A program made the translations under genes and the position numbers. A model generated the notes under the pieces. That model worked only from the letters and a program-made list of their open reading frames with translations, was not told the origin of the DNA and searched no databases. Source: Magnetospirillum sp. WYHS-4 (GTDB taxonomy: Bacteria; Pseudomonadota; Alphaproteobacteria; Rhodospirillales; GLO-3). Taken from it: a stretch of 64,000 nt of DNA. Shown here in pieces: positions 27,517 to 35,684 of this stretch. Positions within the stretch are counted from its first letter, which is position 1; each line of letters starts with the position of its first letter. The DNA lies in NCBI GenBank assembly GCA_039908345.1, contig JAMOBD010000003.1:40294-104293 (forward strand), given 5' to 3'.

Positions 27517-28125
27517 ATGCGCGGAGTTTTCTGGTCATTGAGCTTCGCCGGCTGGATTTCGGGCGCGGCCGCGGCCGGGGCAGCCGACATGGCCCCTTCC
27601 CATTACGCCATGTTCCGCGCCGATCTGCGCACCGCATCGGTCTCCGCCATCCCATCCCGGCCGGCGATCTTCCGCACCACCACCGAGGCCCCGGTCGCGG
27701 AAGACGGCGAACCGGCGCCCTACGGCCGGATCGTTCCGCGCCCGCCGATCTCCAGGCCCGGCGGCAGCTTAAGCGACGGGGAAAAGCAAAGCATCGGCTG
27801 CCTGGCGGCCGGTACGGCCGGCATGGGCATCGCCATGGCTGCCGACGGGACGAACGTCATCAACGTGATCGCCGGCGGACTGGTCTTTCCCGCCAACCAG
27901 GCGGTGCTCTACATCTCGCTGGTGGGGGTCGTCTTCGCTTCCTTCTGCGCCGTCGGCCAAGCCCTGACCCCTGCCGTCCTGATGGCTTACGACCGCTACT
28001 TCGAGACCGATTCTCCGATTTCCTTACCCGTCCGCAAGGTCTCGCCATTGCATTCCATCCTCAGGGTTTCCATCTCGAGTCCAGAACGCCCCGAGTTCGC
28101 GTTCGCGCCACGGACCGGCCGGTGA
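27517..28125 (+). CDS. Secreted/membrane protein of unknown function
   Basis: The 202-residue product has a signal peptide (about 1-23, ending AGAAD), a proline-rich stretch (PYGRIVPRPPISRPGG) and two glycine/alanine-rich hydrophobic helices (about 92-115 and 120-145), then YDRYFETD. The double helix ending in an aromatic/Arg cluster recalls the small proteins at 34569 and 37096. It is the first gene of the 27.5-53.8 kb envelope locus. GGAG precedes the ATG. No family recognised. Confidence 0.6.
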   Translation: MRGVFWSLSFAGWISGAAAAGAADMAPSHYAMFRADLRTASVSAIPSRPAIFRTTTEAPVAEDGEPAPYGRIVPRPPISRPGGSLSDGEKQSIGCLAAGTAGMGIAMAADGTNVINVIAGGLVFPANQAVLYISLVGVVFASFCAVGQALTPAVLMAYDRYFETDSPISLPVRKVSPLHSILRVSISSPERPEFAFAPRTGR

Positions 28126-28211
28126 GATCGGCCTTCCGCGGGACGGAAATTCGTGTAGGATCTTGACGGGACGGGATATTTTCCGGACCTCGCCATCAAC
28201 TGGGGGATCAC

Positions 28212-29306
28212 ATGAAGCGTTTTGCCAGGTGCTTGTGGGCCGTTCTCGCACTGGTGGCGAGCGATGAATTGGCCGCCGCCGGGCCGGCGGTCAAGGCGAC
28301 GGAGACGCCGCCGCCGGTCGGGCCGCGGACCGAGATGGTAATCACGGGATCGACCTTGATGGCGCCCTTCAGCGAAGCGATGGCCGAACGGGTGGCAGCC
28401 AACGCCAGCCTGCCTCCCGCCCGCATCCTGAAGACCGGCACCACCGAAGGCATGCAAGCCTTCTGCAGCGGCGAGGGACTCGACACCCCGGATGTCGTGG
28501 CCGTTTCGCGCCGCATGCGGGTCTTCGAGTTCGAACGTTGCCAGAAGAACGGCGTCACCGACATCATCGAGATCCTGGTCGGCTATGAGGCGGTGGTGCT
28601 GGTGCAGCGCAAGGACGACAAGGACCTGCCTCTGACCATGGACGCGGTGTTCCACGCCCTGGCCCACGAACTGCCGCAGAACGACGAATTCGTGCCCAAC
28701 ACCCACAAGCTGTGGAGCGACGTCGATTCCAAGCTGCCCAAGACCGAGATCCGCGCCATCCTGCCGGTCCGCACCTTGGGCGCACGCAGCTTCTTCAATG
28801 ATCGTGTCCTGCAGGGCGCCTGCCGCAACATCTCGGAACTCAAAGGAATCTTCGAGGCCGCCGAACGCGTCCGCCAATGCACCACGCTGCGGCGCGACGG
28901 CCGGGTCGTCGAAGTCGGCGTGCCCTTCCTGGATAACATGCGCGCCGCCCTGTCGAAGGCGCCCCCGGGCACCATCGCCACCATGTCGCTGCGCCATGCG
29001 ACGGAACTGTCGGACATCGCCAAGATCGTGGCCTTCGAAGGGGTTATCCCCAGCCGCGAGACGGTGGCCAACCGCGAATACGAATTCGTCCGCCCCCTCT
29101 ACTACTACGTCAAGAAGGCCCACGTGAAGGATTACACGGGCAAGGGCCTGGTCGGCGGCCTGCGCGAGTTGATTACCGAGATGACCCGGGACGCCACGGT
29201 CGGGACCAAAGGATACCTGATACCGCTGGGGGTGGTCCCGATGCCGGAGGACGAACGCATCGCCGTCCGCGACGCCAGCCTGCGCCTGGCCCGGTTCGAA
29301 CGATGA
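28212..29306 (+). CDS. PstS-like periplasmic binding protein, copy 1
   Basis: This 364-residue protein has a signal peptide (about 1-23). The start of the mature domain, VITGSTLMAPFSEAMAE, keeps the GST anion-binding loop of PstS-type phosphate receptors; FCSGEGLDTPDVVAVSRRM and GYEAVVLVQRK match later parts of that fold. It is followed by a secreted partner and a Na/Pi-like membrane protein instead of PstCAB. A clear paralog lies at 45282-46370 (shared FCxGxG...PDVV, W-x-DVDxKLPxTEI). Phosphate or another oxyanion is the likely ligand (inference). Confidence 0.72.
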   Translation: MKRFARCLWAVLALVASDELAAAGPAVKATETPPPVGPRTEMVITGSTLMAPFSEAMAERVAANASLPPARILKTGTTEGMQAFCSGEGLDTPDVVAVSRRMRVFEFERCQKNGVTDIIEILVGYEAVVLVQRKDDKDLPLTMDAVFHALAHELPQNDEFVPNTHKLWSDVDSKLPKTEIRAILPVRTLGARSFFNDRVLQGACRNISELKGIFEAAERVRQCTTLRRDGRVVEVGVPFLDNMRAALSKAPPGTIATMSLRHATELSDIAKIVAFEGVIPSRETVANREYEFVRPLYYYVKKAHVKDYTGKGLVGGLRELITEMTRDATVGTKGYLIPLGVVPMPEDERIAVRDASLRLARFER

Positions 29307-29335
29307 CCGCGCCGACAGCCCCAAGGAGCCATCCC

Positions 29336-30355
29336 ATGAAGGTCCGGACGTTCGTCTCGCTTTTCGCCCTCGTCGCCCTCCTGACAGGGCCATCGGCCAA
29401 GGCGGCCGAACCGGCCGCGGCTTCGAGGATTCCCACCGACCTGATTCAGGACCGGCCGAACCTGGCGGTCACCGCCTTCGACGGCGCCCTGGCCGCCGTC
29501 GGCTGGACCTGGGGCATGGTCAAGTCGGGGCTTTCGGTCATCGCCCCGCCGCCCCCGAGCCATCTGGCCCGCTCGGTATCGGAAGAAGATAAGGCGGAGT
29601 TGTTCAAGCTGCTGAATATCGCCGGCTACAAGCTGAAGGAGATCGATACCCAGGTGGGCATCATCCCCACCATCGCCTTCAAGTTCGCCATGATCCGCGA
29701 ACTGTCGGCGGCGGACATCGATTTTCTCGACGCCAGCCTGGAAAAGTCCAAGATCCGCGATCCCGGCTTGTATACGGAAGTCCAGCGCACCATCGTCGGC
29801 ACCGTGATGGCCATCAACAGCGGCGACGAATTCCTGGTTTCCGAACTGAAGGTCCAGCTTCTGCCCCTGCCCAAGGTGGCCTTCAGCGTCTCGCCCAAGG
29901 TGAGCGCGCTCAGCGAGGAAGGCAGCGCCCTCATGCGCGCCATCCAGAAGGTCGACCGTAAGGTGATGGGCGTCAGTCGCCGGGTGGGCAGCGTACCCGC
30001 CACGGCATCGGCGCCCGGCGAGCCGGGCCTCGCCGGCTTCAAGCTGTCCGACTGGCTGCTGGGCGGCGCCCTGGCTCTGCTCGCCATCGGCCTCCTGATC
30101 GAGTTGAAGCGGCAGATGGGCGGCACCGGCCTGCGTCCGGCCACCGCGCTCACCTATTTGCTGTTTGTCGCCAGTGGCGGCACCTGGATGGCTTACGGAC
30201 ACCTGCTCGGGTCCTGGCCGGTCCTGGCCGGTGGCGGGGTCGCCGCCGCCCTGTCCCTGGCTTTGGCGGCACAACGGCTGCGCGGAAGGCGCCATGGGGC
30301 GGAAGCGGGGGCGGCGGTGGAACTGGCGCCGGCAACCGTCTCGACGCCCGGGTGA
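29336..30355 (+). CDS. Secreted GYKLKE-motif protein with C-terminal membrane helices, copy 1
   Basis: The 339-residue product has a signal peptide (about 1-23), a helical periplasmic domain with GYKLKEIDTQVGIIP and MIRELSAADIDFLD, then three hydrophobic helices (about 235-315) near the C-terminus. A paralog without the membrane part lies at 44651-45268. Both follow a PstS-like gene, which suggests a two-component receptor: binding protein plus this adaptor. ATG 29336 sits behind AAGGAG; an upstream ATG at 29303 overlaps the previous gene and lacks a signal sequence. No described family recognised. Confidence 0.65.
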   Translation: MKVRTFVSLFALVALLTGPSAKAAEPAAASRIPTDLIQDRPNLAVTAFDGALAAVGWTWGMVKSGLSVIAPPPPSHLARSVSEEDKAELFKLLNIAGYKLKEIDTQVGIIPTIAFKFAMIRELSAADIDFLDASLEKSKIRDPGLYTEVQRTIVGTVMAINSGDEFLVSELKVQLLPLPKVAFSVSPKVSALSEEGSALMRAIQKVDRKVMGVSRRVGSVPATASAPGEPGLAGFKLSDWLLGGALALLAIGLLIELKRQMGGTGLRPATALTYLLFVASGGTWMAYGHLLGSWPVLAGGGVAAALSLALAAQRLRGRRHGAEAGAAVELAPATVSTPG

Positions 30356-30394
30356 CCGGCGGGTGACGGCACGATATAGCCGCGGGAGCGGTGC

Positions 30395-32029
30395 ATGACG
30401 CTGACCGTCGCCATTTCCATCTTCGCCGGCCTGGGGCTGTTCTTCATCGGGGTCAAGCTCATCACGTCGAGCCTGACCCAGCTCGCCAGTCTCAAGCTGC
30501 GCGCCGCCGTGCGCAAGGCGACAGGGAATCGCTGGCTATCCGCCATGATCGGCACCGTGGCCGGCGCGGTGACCCAAAGCAACAACGCCGTCACCTTCAT
30601 CACCGTCGGCCTGGTGTCCAGCGGCGTGATGCAGGTGCGCCAGGGCCTGCCGTTGATCGCATGGACCTGCGTCGGCACCTCGGTCCTGGTCTTCATCGCC
30701 ACGGTCGATATCCACGACGCGGTGCTGGCCTTGGTGGGCATCGCGGGCTCCTGCTATTTCCTCAATCTCGACAAGTCCCCGCGGTTCCGCCACATGGTCG
30801 GCGCCCTGCTGGGAGTGGCCCTGCTGTTCCAGGGCCTGGAGATGATCCGCGAGGCCTCGGTCTCGCTGCGCAATGTCGAGGGGCTCAGGGAATTCCTGGT
30901 CTACGCCCACGGCTCCCCCTGGCTGGCCTTCGCCCTCGGGGCCGCCCTCACTCCGGTGGTCCAGACGGCCAAGACGGTTTCGGCCATCGCCGTGGCCATG
31001 GTGTCGTCCGGCCTGCTCAGCATCGACCAGGCGATCATGATCGTGCTGGGAGCCAACTTCTCGTCCTGCCTGAACGTCGCCTTCATGTCGGCCAACATCG
31101 TCGGCACCAGCCGGCAGCTTTCGCTCTATCAGGCCGGGCTCAAGGTGGTGGGGGTGGCGGGGGTTCTGCCCTTCTTCCTCCTCGACTACGTCCTGCCCGG
31201 CAAGCCGGCCCTGTCCACCCTGGCCCTGGTCGGCGACAGCCTCAGCCTCCAGGTGGCGGTGGTCTACCTGCTGGTGCAGGTCGTGGCCCTGCTGCTCACC
31301 TGGCCCTTCGAGGACCCGTTGCTGCGGCTGCTGGCCCGTCTAGCGCCGCCGACCGTGCATGAGACCCTGTCGCGGCCGAAGTACATCTCGGAACACGCCC
31401 TGCTGGACGCGGTCACCGCCGCCGACCTGGCGGAACGGGAGCAACTGCGCCAAGTCGGCTTCCTGGCCGGCTACCTGGCCACGGTGCGCGAGGAAGCGGA
31501 CGAAGGCGCCCCGGCCATTCCGCTGGCCGAGTTGCGCGATGCCAATTCCGCAGTGATGCGCGACACCGACGCCTTCCTCAAGTCGCTGCTGACCCAGAAT
31601 CTGCACGGCGTGATGCTGGAGCGGGTCATCACCCTGCAGAACCGCAACGGCCTGCTGGCATCCCTGCAGGACAGCCTGCACCAATTCGCCGGGATCTTGG
31701 CCGACGCGCGGCGGATAGGCATCGAACATCGGCTGTTCGGCCATCTGGCCGAGACCCTGCACCTGATCCTCACCACCCTGCCGGCCGCACTGGCGGGAGA
31801 TCGCGACGACGCCGAATTCCTGCAAGTCCTGACCGGCGACAAGACCGACCTGATGGAAAACATCCGCCGCACCCTGATGCACGGCGAAGGCGCCAGCGAT
31901 CCCGGGGCCCAGGACGTGCTGTTCAACGCCACCACCCTGTTCGAACGCATCGTCTGGCTGGTGCGGCGCTTCGCCATCCTGGCCGATAGCGGACGCGAGA
32001 CGGACCCGAAGGCCGCAGCCCCCGCATGA
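30395..32029 (+). CDS. Na/Pi-cotransporter (NptA/PhoU)-like membrane protein with altered motifs
   Basis: The 544-residue protein has an N-terminal half of about ten membrane segments and a helical PhoU-like C-terminal half (about 330-530). In NptA/NaPi-II proteins each inverted repeat carries a QSSSA-type substrate motif. Here the first is QSNNA (61-65) and the second QTAKT (190-194), so sodium-phosphate transport may be lost or changed. It follows the PstS-like and GYKLKE genes and overlaps the next gene at ATGATGG, so the genes are probably one operon. Confidence 0.75.
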   Translation: MTLTVAISIFAGLGLFFIGVKLITSSLTQLASLKLRAAVRKATGNRWLSAMIGTVAGAVTQSNNAVTFITVGLVSSGVMQVRQGLPLIAWTCVGTSVLVFIATVDIHDAVLALVGIAGSCYFLNLDKSPRFRHMVGALLGVALLFQGLEMIREASVSLRNVEGLREFLVYAHGSPWLAFALGAALTPVVQTAKTVSAIAVAMVSSGLLSIDQAIMIVLGANFSSCLNVAFMSANIVGTSRQLSLYQAGLKVVGVAGVLPFFLLDYVLPGKPALSTLALVGDSLSLQVAVVYLLVQVVALLLTWPFEDPLLRLLARLAPPTVHETLSRPKYISEHALLDAVTAADLAEREQLRQVGFLAGYLATVREEADEGAPAIPLAELRDANSAVMRDTDAFLKSLLTQNLHGVMLERVITLQNRNGLLASLQDSLHQFAGILADARRIGIEHRLFGHLAETLHLILTTLPAALAGDRDDAEFLQVLTGDKTDLMENIRRTLMHGEGASDPGAQDVLFNATTLFERIVWLVRRFAILADSGRETDPKAAAPA

Positions 32030-32823
32030 TGGTCAAGCTGCTCAACCTCGACCTGCTTCCCCTCACCCTTTTGTTCATCCTGGGCGGGATGGCGGTCCAT
32101 ACGCTGGGCACCCTGGCCTTCGATCTGTACACCACCCAGCGCCAGCTGGCCGACAACAATGACCTGATCCAGACCAAGATGCCGATGTTCCAGAAGATCG
32201 TTCTTCTGGCCATCCTGTTCGGGGTCAGCATCAGTTGGTTGCACTACGGCACCGTCAACGCCCGCATCCAACAGGAGGCGACGCGCCTCGGGCTGCTGGC
32301 CCGCGCCGCCGAGGCGATGCCGGAGCCGGCACGCCCCCGCACGCTCCTGGCCATCGCCGCCTATGCCGAGACCATCGCCGATGCCGATTGGCGCCAGATG
32401 CGGGAAGGTGGCCGTTCCCAGGCGGCGGCCGACGCCCTGTCCAGGCTGGCGGCCACGGTCACCGCGACCGAGGTGGCGACACCCCGCCAGGAACTGCATC
32501 TGCGCCTTGCCAACCGGCTGGTACGCGAACTGGCGGCGGCGCGCGAGGCCCGCATCGAGTCCGCGCTCTTTCCCCTGGCCCAGGGGCTGCAGATCTTCCT
32601 GTACCTGACCCTGGGAGCCACCTTGCTGTTCATCTGGTTCGCCGGCCTGCCCTCGCTGTTCACCAAGCTGGTCATGGGCTGGTTCTTCGTCGCCCTTGTC
32701 ATGGTGATCCTGATGTATATTCATGTCCTGTCCAATCCCCTGGGCGGCTATGCCGGCATGGACAGCGAGCCCTACGCCGAGGTGGCGCGTGCGGCCGCCA
32801 GGGCGGCTGGGCCGCCGCGATAG
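32026..32823 (+). CDS. DUF4239-like (bestrophin-like) membrane protein, copy 1
   Basis: This 265-residue protein has an N-terminal membrane helix, a second at about 56-74, a cytoplasmic or periplasmic helical middle, and a C-terminal helix pair (about 190-235) followed by NPLGGYAGMDSEPY, a diverged form of the HPFxGxLxVSPxPF ending of DUF4239. It is the first and most diverged of three tandem copies. The DNNDLIQ segment matches the NDV-type segment of the family. Function unknown. Confidence 0.65.
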   Translation: MMVKLLNLDLLPLTLLFILGGMAVHTLGTLAFDLYTTQRQLADNNDLIQTKMPMFQKIVLLAILFGVSISWLHYGTVNARIQQEATRLGLLARAAEAMPEPARPRTLLAIAAYAETIADADWRQMREGGRSQAAADALSRLAATVTATEVATPRQELHLRLANRLVRELAAAREARIESALFPLAQGLQIFLYLTLGATLLFIWFAGLPSLFTKLVMGWFFVALVMVILMYIHVLSNPLGGYAGMDSEPYAEVARAAARAAGPPR

Positions 32824-32835
32824 GAACGGAGACGG

Positions 32836-33654
32836 ATGGACTTCATCACCGATCTGGTGGGCGAGATTTCCGGCGCCGGGGGATGGTTCCTCTGGCTGAT
32901 CCACCTGCCGACCTGGACGGTGGCCGCGGTCATCCTGGCGGGCGGCATCCTGTTCTCGCTGCTCTGCGTGCTGGCGGTCAACAACTACGTCACCCAGGCG
33001 AGCCTGATCCAGAACAACCTGGTGGCTTCCTTCAAGCTGGGTTTCATCGCCGAAATCTTCGCCGGGCTGATGGCCTTCTTCATGGTCGAGGCCGGCACCC
33101 GTTACGGCAACGCCGACACCTACGTCCAGGTAGAGGCCGCCGCGTGGCGCAATCTGTCGCAGATCGTCGCCGAGTTTCCGCCCGAACAAGCCGCCGCCTT
33201 CCGCGCCAACCTGTCGCGCTACGCCGACAGCGTGGTGCGGACGGAATGGCCGACCATGGAAACCGGCGACGAGAGCCCGATCTCCGTCGCCGCCTTCGAG
33301 ACCCTGCTGAACAGCTGGTTTGCCATCGAGCCGTCCGACCCCCGCCAGCAATCGGTGCTGGCGCTGGGTAACTTGGTGGTGTCCCAGGCGGTCGAGGCCC
33401 GCACCAGTCGCTTCAGCAACAACGTCTCCAACAGGATCGCGACGCTCACCTGGTTCACCCTGTTGGCGCTGGTGCTCATTTCGGTGGCCTTCAACGCCTT
33501 CTTCGGCATGCACAGCCTGCGTGGACAGCTCTGGATGGGCGCGGTCCTGGGCTTGGGCATCTTCGTCAACGTCTTCCTCGCCTTCGTGCTCGGCAACCCC
33601 TTCGCCGGCGACCTGGCGGTCGATCCAAGCCCCTTCCTGGAGTTGGCGCGATGA
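32836..33654 (+). CDS. DUF4239-like membrane protein, copy 2
   Basis: This 272-residue protein reads SLIQNNLVASFKLGFIAEI near residues 55-75 and ends NPFAGDLAVDPSPFLEL, a recognisable DUF4239 signature. It has two membrane helices at the N-terminal third and two at about 205-255. It lies 12 bp after copy 1 and overlaps copy 3 by 4 bp (ATGA). Three tandem copies suggest a hetero-oligomer, for example a channel of three related subunits (inference). Confidence 0.68.
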   Translation: MDFITDLVGEISGAGGWFLWLIHLPTWTVAAVILAGGILFSLLCVLAVNNYVTQASLIQNNLVASFKLGFIAEIFAGLMAFFMVEAGTRYGNADTYVQVEAAAWRNLSQIVAEFPPEQAAAFRANLSRYADSVVRTEWPTMETGDESPISVAAFETLLNSWFAIEPSDPRQQSVLALGNLVVSQAVEARTSRFSNNVSNRIATLTWFTLLALVLISVAFNAFFGMHSLRGQLWMGAVLGLGIFVNVFLAFVLGNPFAGDLAVDPSPFLELAR

Positions 33655-34484
33655 ATGCCTCGGTCGATCTCGCCTACGATGTCCTGCCGCTGCTCGACAC
33701 CCTGCTGCTCTGGGTGGCCAGCCAGCCGGTCTGGCTAGGCATGGCGACCGTGGTGGGCGGCACGATGCTGATTTCCCTGGTCGGGGCGGCCTTCGTCGGC
33801 CACGTGACCGATCCCCTCGTGCTGGCCGACAATAACCTGGTAAGCGGGGCCAAATACCAGTTCCTGTCCGAAGTCTACGCCGCCTTGCTGGCGTTCGTGC
33901 TGATCGCCGCCGCCTTCCGGTACACCGACGCACGCACCCAGGTGCAGACCGAGGCGACGGCCTTGCGCCTTTTCGATTCGACCATCGCCCAGCTTGCCAA
34001 TCCCCAGGTCCCCGAAATCCGCGGGCTGGTCCGCACCTACGTGATCAATGTGGTGGAGAACGAGTTCATCACCATGCAGTTGGGCCGCGAAAGCCTGGGC
34101 GCCCGCGCCGCCTTCCAGCGCCTGCTCGGGGGCTACGCCAAGCTGGAGAACGTCGACGAGCACGAACGCCTGACCCGTCTTCAGGCCGACCAGTTCCTCG
34201 CCGACGCCATGGACAGCCGACAGCAACGGCTGGCCTCGGTGCGGCCCAAGCTCCGGACCTTGATCTGGGGGGTGCTGCTGTTCAGTTCCCTGCTATCCAT
34301 CATGTTCAACTGGTTCTTCGCCGGCCCCAGCTTTCTGGCCCATGTGGCGATGGCCATGTTGCTGGCGGCGGGCATCGCCACCATCGTCTATATGACCTTG
34401 CTGCTCTACCACCCCTTCACCGGGGCCCTGGCCATTTCCCCGCGCCCCTTCGAATACCTGCTGCCGGCCGGGCACGGGGGCTAG
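33651..34484 (+). CDS. DUF4239-like membrane protein, copy 3
   Basis: The 277-residue product has LVLADNNLVSGAKYQFLSEVY-type sequence at about 52-80 and the best-preserved ending of the three, YHPFTGALAISPRPFEYLL. Membrane helices lie near 20-45, 75-90, 205-225 and 230-250. The ATG overlaps copy 2, so all three are translationally coupled. DUF4239 proteins are bestrophin-like, and ion conduction is a possibility only. Confidence 0.72.
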   Translation: MNASVDLAYDVLPLLDTLLLWVASQPVWLGMATVVGGTMLISLVGAAFVGHVTDPLVLADNNLVSGAKYQFLSEVYAALLAFVLIAAAFRYTDARTQVQTEATALRLFDSTIAQLANPQVPEIRGLVRTYVINVVENEFITMQLGRESLGARAAFQRLLGGYAKLENVDEHERLTRLQADQFLADAMDSRQQRLASVRPKLRTLIWGVLLFSSLLSIMFNWFFAGPSFLAHVAMAMLLAAGIATIVYMTLLLYHPFTGALAISPRPFEYLLPAGHGG

Positions 34485-34568
34485 AATGCTTTCTCATTCG
34501 AGGGCGGTTATGCTACATTTTCCCCGCGGGGGAGCGAAGCGGGTCGACAACCAGGAACGGAGTTCGCC

Positions 34569-34940
34569 ATGAAGCGGTTGCTTGCTGCCCTCTGCATCGT
34601 CCTTCTGCCCGGTTTCGCCCACGCCGAGACCTTGGCGGCCGCCCAGCCGACGGCTCCCGCCGCTGGCGATTCCTCGTTCCTGACCACCGGAAACGTGGCA
34701 GCCGTCGGCGTCGGTGCCCTGGCCGGCTTGGCGGTGCTGCATGGCGCATTCTGCGTTCCGCCGGCCATCTCGGCTATCGTGGGCGGCCTGGGCGGCCATT
34801 GGTGGTACCGGCAATACGAAGCCGAACAGGCGGCGGCCAATCTCAACTACCGCAAGCCCAGCCACTTCGCGGTCACCCATATTCCCGGCAACGAGACTCA
34901 GCGCATCCGTTGGGTCGGCGCCGCCGACTCGGGCCTCTGA
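34569..34940 (+). CDS. Small secreted protein with glycine-rich hydrophobic hairpin
   Basis: The 123-residue product has a signal peptide (about 1-19, ending AHAE), a hydrophobic stretch of about 40 residues rich in Gly and Ala (VAAVGVGALAGLAVL, then AISAIVGGLGGHWWYRQY) and a polar tail. The pattern recurs in the 37096-37578 protein. GGAACGGAG precedes the ATG. No family recognised; the membrane hairpin could anchor a periplasmic complex. Confidence 0.55.
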   Translation: MKRLLAALCIVLLPGFAHAETLAAAQPTAPAAGDSSFLTTGNVAAVGVGALAGLAVLHGAFCVPPAISAIVGGLGGHWWYRQYEAEQAAANLNYRKPSHFAVTHIPGNETQRIRWVGAADSGL

Positions 34941-34969
34941 GCCGGAGCTTTTGGGGGAGCGAGCGACCG

Positions 34970-35662
34970 TTGGCACGCAAGGATAGAAAGACGGCCTCTG
35001 CGGGACGGGGCGCGCGGCCGGGCAAGGTACTGGTTGCCGCCACCGGAAAGGGGGGGGCCGGCAAGTCGACGGCCATCGCCTGCTTGGCGACCTACTGGGC
35101 GTCCGAAGGACACAAGGTGGCCTTGGTCGACGCCGATCCCAACCAGACATTGACCCGCTGGCACAAGAAGGGCCGCGAGTTGTCGGGGCTGACCCTTTGC
35201 ACCGAGACGGACGAGCACGCGATCATTCCGGCCATCGTCGACTTGGCGGCCGAGCACGATCTGGTGCTGGTCGACTGCGCGGGTTTCAAGAACCAGGCGA
35301 TGATCTTCGCCATCGGTGCGGCCGACTTGGTGCTGATCCCGGCAATGACGGACGAGGCCAACGTCTTCGAGGCCATGCGGACCCGCAAGCTGGTGGAAAG
35401 CGCCTCGCAATTGTCGCGCCGCGCCATCGACTCCCGCGCGGTGCTCTGCCGGGTGAAACGGTCCCAGGTGGCGGTCCATGCCCGCAAGCAGTTGGAAAGC
35501 TTGAAGGTTGCGCCGCTCACGGCCCAGTTCAACGACCGGGTCATCTTTCAGGAGGCGACCTTCTACGGCACATCGCCGACCGTCCTGGCGCCCAAAGGGG
35601 CCGCCGCCGTGGACGTGGCGCAAGTGGCCCACGAGATCGAGGCCATTTTCTGGCCGAAATGA
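34970..35662 (+). CDS. Orphan ParA-family ATPase
   Basis: The 230-residue P-loop ATPase has the deviant Walker A GKGGAGKST (26-34), VALVDADPNQT (50-60, ParA Asp motif) and VLVDCAGF. ParA/MinD ATPases position cargo in the cell. No parB, plasmid replication or chemotaxis gene is nearby. I chose TTG 34970, 10 bp after GGGGGAG: it removes the overlap with the preceding gene that the ATG at 34799 would create. Its place inside an envelope operon suggests it localises that complex (inference). Confidence 0.8.
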   Translation: MARKDRKTASAGRGARPGKVLVAATGKGGAGKSTAIACLATYWASEGHKVALVDADPNQTLTRWHKKGRELSGLTLCTETDEHAIIPAIVDLAAEHDLVLVDCAGFKNQAMIFAIGAADLVLIPAMTDEANVFEAMRTRKLVESASQLSRRAIDSRAVLCRVKRSQVAVHARKQLESLKVAPLTAQFNDRVIFQEATFYGTSPTVLAPKGAAAVDVAQVAHEIEAIFWPK

Positions 35663-35684
35663 CGAGGGATTGCGGTAAGGAACC

